The translations under genes and the position numbers were made by a program. This document shows positions 61,668 to 64,000 of a stretch of DNA of 64,000 bases, one piece after another. Position 1 is the stretch's first letter; each line of letters begins with the position of its first letter. A model generated the notes under the pieces. That model did not search any database and was not told where the DNA came from. It worked only from the letters and a program-made list of their open reading frames with translations. This DNA is from Crambe crambe (taxonomy: Eukaryota; Porifera; Demospongiae; Poecilosclerida; Crambeidae), in assembly GCA_963924555.1 (NCBI GenBank), contig OZ004589.1, positions 682,001 through 746,000 of the forward strand. Direction: 5' to 3'.

Positions 61668-64000
61668 ATGGCATTCTTGAGAAGACGTGGTGTGGCTGAA
61701 GCCTTCAGAAACAACCGCCATCTACAGCAGTTTATGTTGACTGCTGTGACTCCAACTGGCAAGGTTCTGGGAACAGGCTCTTTTGGTTCAGTGGAAGAGG
61801 TCAGTGTTCCATCCCTGTCATAGACTGGTAATCAACTGCTGTTCTTCCACACACAGGTGAAGTACCAGCATCTAGTGTGTGCTGGTAAGAAGCTCCATGA
61901 AGCTCTCATAGAAGCTGGCAATGAAGGAGTGGCTGATGTCGTCAGAAAGTACGAGCAGGAGTGCCAGTTGATGTCCAGCCTCCGTCACCCCAACATCACC
62001 CAGTTCCTTGGCCTGTGCTTCCTCCCAGGGACTCAGTTGCCTCTACTGGTGATGGAACGACTGGAGACAAGTCTGGACGACCTGCTGGAACACATGCCTG
62101 GCCTCCCTCTCTCCCTAAAGCGCTCTGTCATGGAGGATGTGGCCAGTGGACTGGTCTACCTCCACAAGAGGACACCTCCAGTCATCCACAGGGACTTAAC
62201 TTCCAAGAATGTCCTTCTCACCTCCTCTCTGGTGGCCAAGATTACTGACATGGGAAACTCCCGAATCGTTAGCATGAGACCTGGTCAGATGGCTAGGACA
62301 CTCTCACAATTGCCAGGGACGCTAGTGTACATGCCTCCAGAAGCTCTGGATGAAACTCACCGCTATGGACCATCCCTGGACATCTTCTCCTTAGGCCACC
62401 TTGCCCTCTACACTATAACACAGGTCTGTAGCTACCAACATCTTCTAATGCGAAGTTTAAATTTTATCCACTCCTATAGAAATTCCCAGGCAGCCTTCTC
62501 TCCAGCACCTACTATAATCCTGACAATCCTCGAGAAATCCGAGCAAGAACTGAAGTAGAACGTCGTGGGGAGTACATTGCTATACTGGAGACACAGATAG
62601 GCTGGCTCCATCCTGATCTAGTTAACCTCATCAAACAATGTCTGCATAATGTCCCAGAAGAAAGACCAGTCATTGAAGAGGTGCTGGAGAGACTCCATAG
62701 GATAAGGGTGGAGGTAGAAGGAGGGTATGGTAGCAGTCTGGTCAAACTGGATATTCATAAAGTGCTTCTCTTGAAGGAAATGAAGATGAAGGAAAGAAGA
62801 ATAGAGGAACTAACTCAACATCAGGTGTGTACAAGAGGACCAACTAAACTTTTTAAAAATAATTATCTGTTTGTGTCTATAGGAAGAACTTGGAAGAGAT
62901 GTCGAAGTAAGTAATTAGATGCCTGTTTTATAGCAGTGAATGAGTAACATTAATTTTTGTACATAAAAGTTGAAGGAGAGAGATATTCAGCAGTTGCAGG
63001 CAGAAATTGTCACTAAGGATGATCAGATTCAAGAGCTACAAACTGAAGCAGGAGATCGTGATAGGCAACTCAGACAGATACAGAGGGAGACAGAGGCTAA
63101 GGACGAACGACTTCAACAACTGCAGAGAGAGATAGGGGCTAAAGATGAACAACTGCAGAGAGAGATAGGGGCTAGAGATGAACAACTTCAACAGTTACAG
63201 AGGGAGAAAGAGGTAGAGTACATGTAATCACTAACAAGTAGAATGCACCCCCTCCTATAATCCTGTTATCGGTCTCATAATATGTATACATTTAGGAATC
63301 AGAACATAGGTTCCAGGATGTGTTGCGGAGTAAAGAAGCTGAGATCAGCAGACTGACAGAAGCACTGAGGGCCAACCAAGGACTGCAGTTGGACGGAGCA
63401 AAGAAGGTAGCCAAGAGTGTTATAGTGGTCACATTCAATGTCTGGCTTTTATCATTCACACTAGGAACCCCTTACATTGAAGTTACCACTCCAGCTAAGA
63501 TGGAGGCGTGGTCCAGACATGCCATTAGGGAAGGGCGGATATGTACAGTCAGTGATGGTCCAGCAAAAGGTGTACGTTGGGGGAGGAAACACCACCTCGA
63601 CAACCAATGTGAATGATTACATAGTTATGGAATACGACACTCTCTCAAGGAAATGGGCCACGTTACCTCCATATAGAGCACGTTTTTTTGGGATGGCAAA
63701 GATCAACAACCAACTTATTTTAGTGGGTGGACATGAAATAAAGAGAATAAAATCATTGGGTGCATGGAGAGCTGAAAGCAAGAAATGGACACACCCCTAT
63801 CCTGAAATGCCTACAGCACGTTCACGCTGCTCTGCAGTTACATATAACGAATGGTTGGTGGTGGCTGGAGGCCTTATTGATGGCATGTCTGAACAAAAAT
63901 ATTGTCTCTCAACAGTTGAGATCATGGACACTATCAATAAGCAATGGTACACTGGACCTCCAACTCCAGTATCGTGGTATAGCATGAAGACAGCTACAGT
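61668..64000 (+). CDS. KK7: kinase / coiled coil / Kelch protein, cut by window end
   Basis: Exons 61668-61799, 61857-62423, 62480-62824, 62883-62906, 62970-63212, 63296-63406, 63465 to beyond 64000. Type A like KK1 (ALDETHRYG, ETQIGWLHPDL), with three to four coiled-coil repeats, one shortened to 11. The Kelch exon is open to the window edge and shows new loops: GGGNTTSTTNVND, GGHEIKR and the long GGLIDGMSEQKYC. Catalytic residues as in KK1. Confidence 0.85.

Overview
The window reads as nuclear DNA of an early-branching animal, most likely a sponge (inference from gene content: animal ARHGAP and sorting-nexin genes, Ig-domain receptor, Death domain, expanded kinase/Kelch family, small GT-AG introns). 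No ribosomal RNA, tRNA or bacterial-style operon was seen.

Left third (about 3.6-20 kb, + strand): one long gene for a Rho GTPase-activating protein of the ARHGAP29/ARHGAP45/GMIP type (F-BAR, C1, RhoGAP, long Ser-rich tail). I could join 25 exons that keep one reading frame for 1844 codons; the first coding exon is not identified. Its introns are loaded with CT tracts and minisatellites.

20.3-25 kb (- strand): a complete nine-exon gene for a single-pass immunoglobulin-superfamily receptor with signal peptide, five Ig-like domains, one membrane helix and a tyrosine-rich tail. One splice join near the membrane exon is unresolved. A 16-bp minisatellite fills its first intron.

26-64 kb: a segmental tandem array. 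The unit is a + strand gene encoding kinase, coiled coil and six-bladed Kelch propeller (here KK1-KK7), a convergent - strand sorting nexin (SNX) and a divergent - strand RBM48 gene. RBM48-a (26018-28308) is intact. The other RBM48 copies (b, c, d and short remnants) and all six SNX copies carry lesions, while KK1-KK6 are open from end to end and KK7 is open to the window edge. This suggests that the KK genes are what selection keeps and that the SNX and RBM48 copies are decaying passengers. KK5 has replaced its kinase with a Death domain plus a second conserved domain. KK4 and KK6 are mosaics of two KK types. Kelch variation is concentrated in the loops after each Gly-Gly, and the coiled coil varies in steps of 14 residues.

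Taken together, the array looks like a diversifying receptor or adaptor family: an interchangeable signalling head (kinase or Death domain), a length-variable coiled coil and a variable propeller surface. An immune or self-recognition role is inference. Several nonautonomous terminal-inverted-repeat elements sit in single array copies and allow relative dating.
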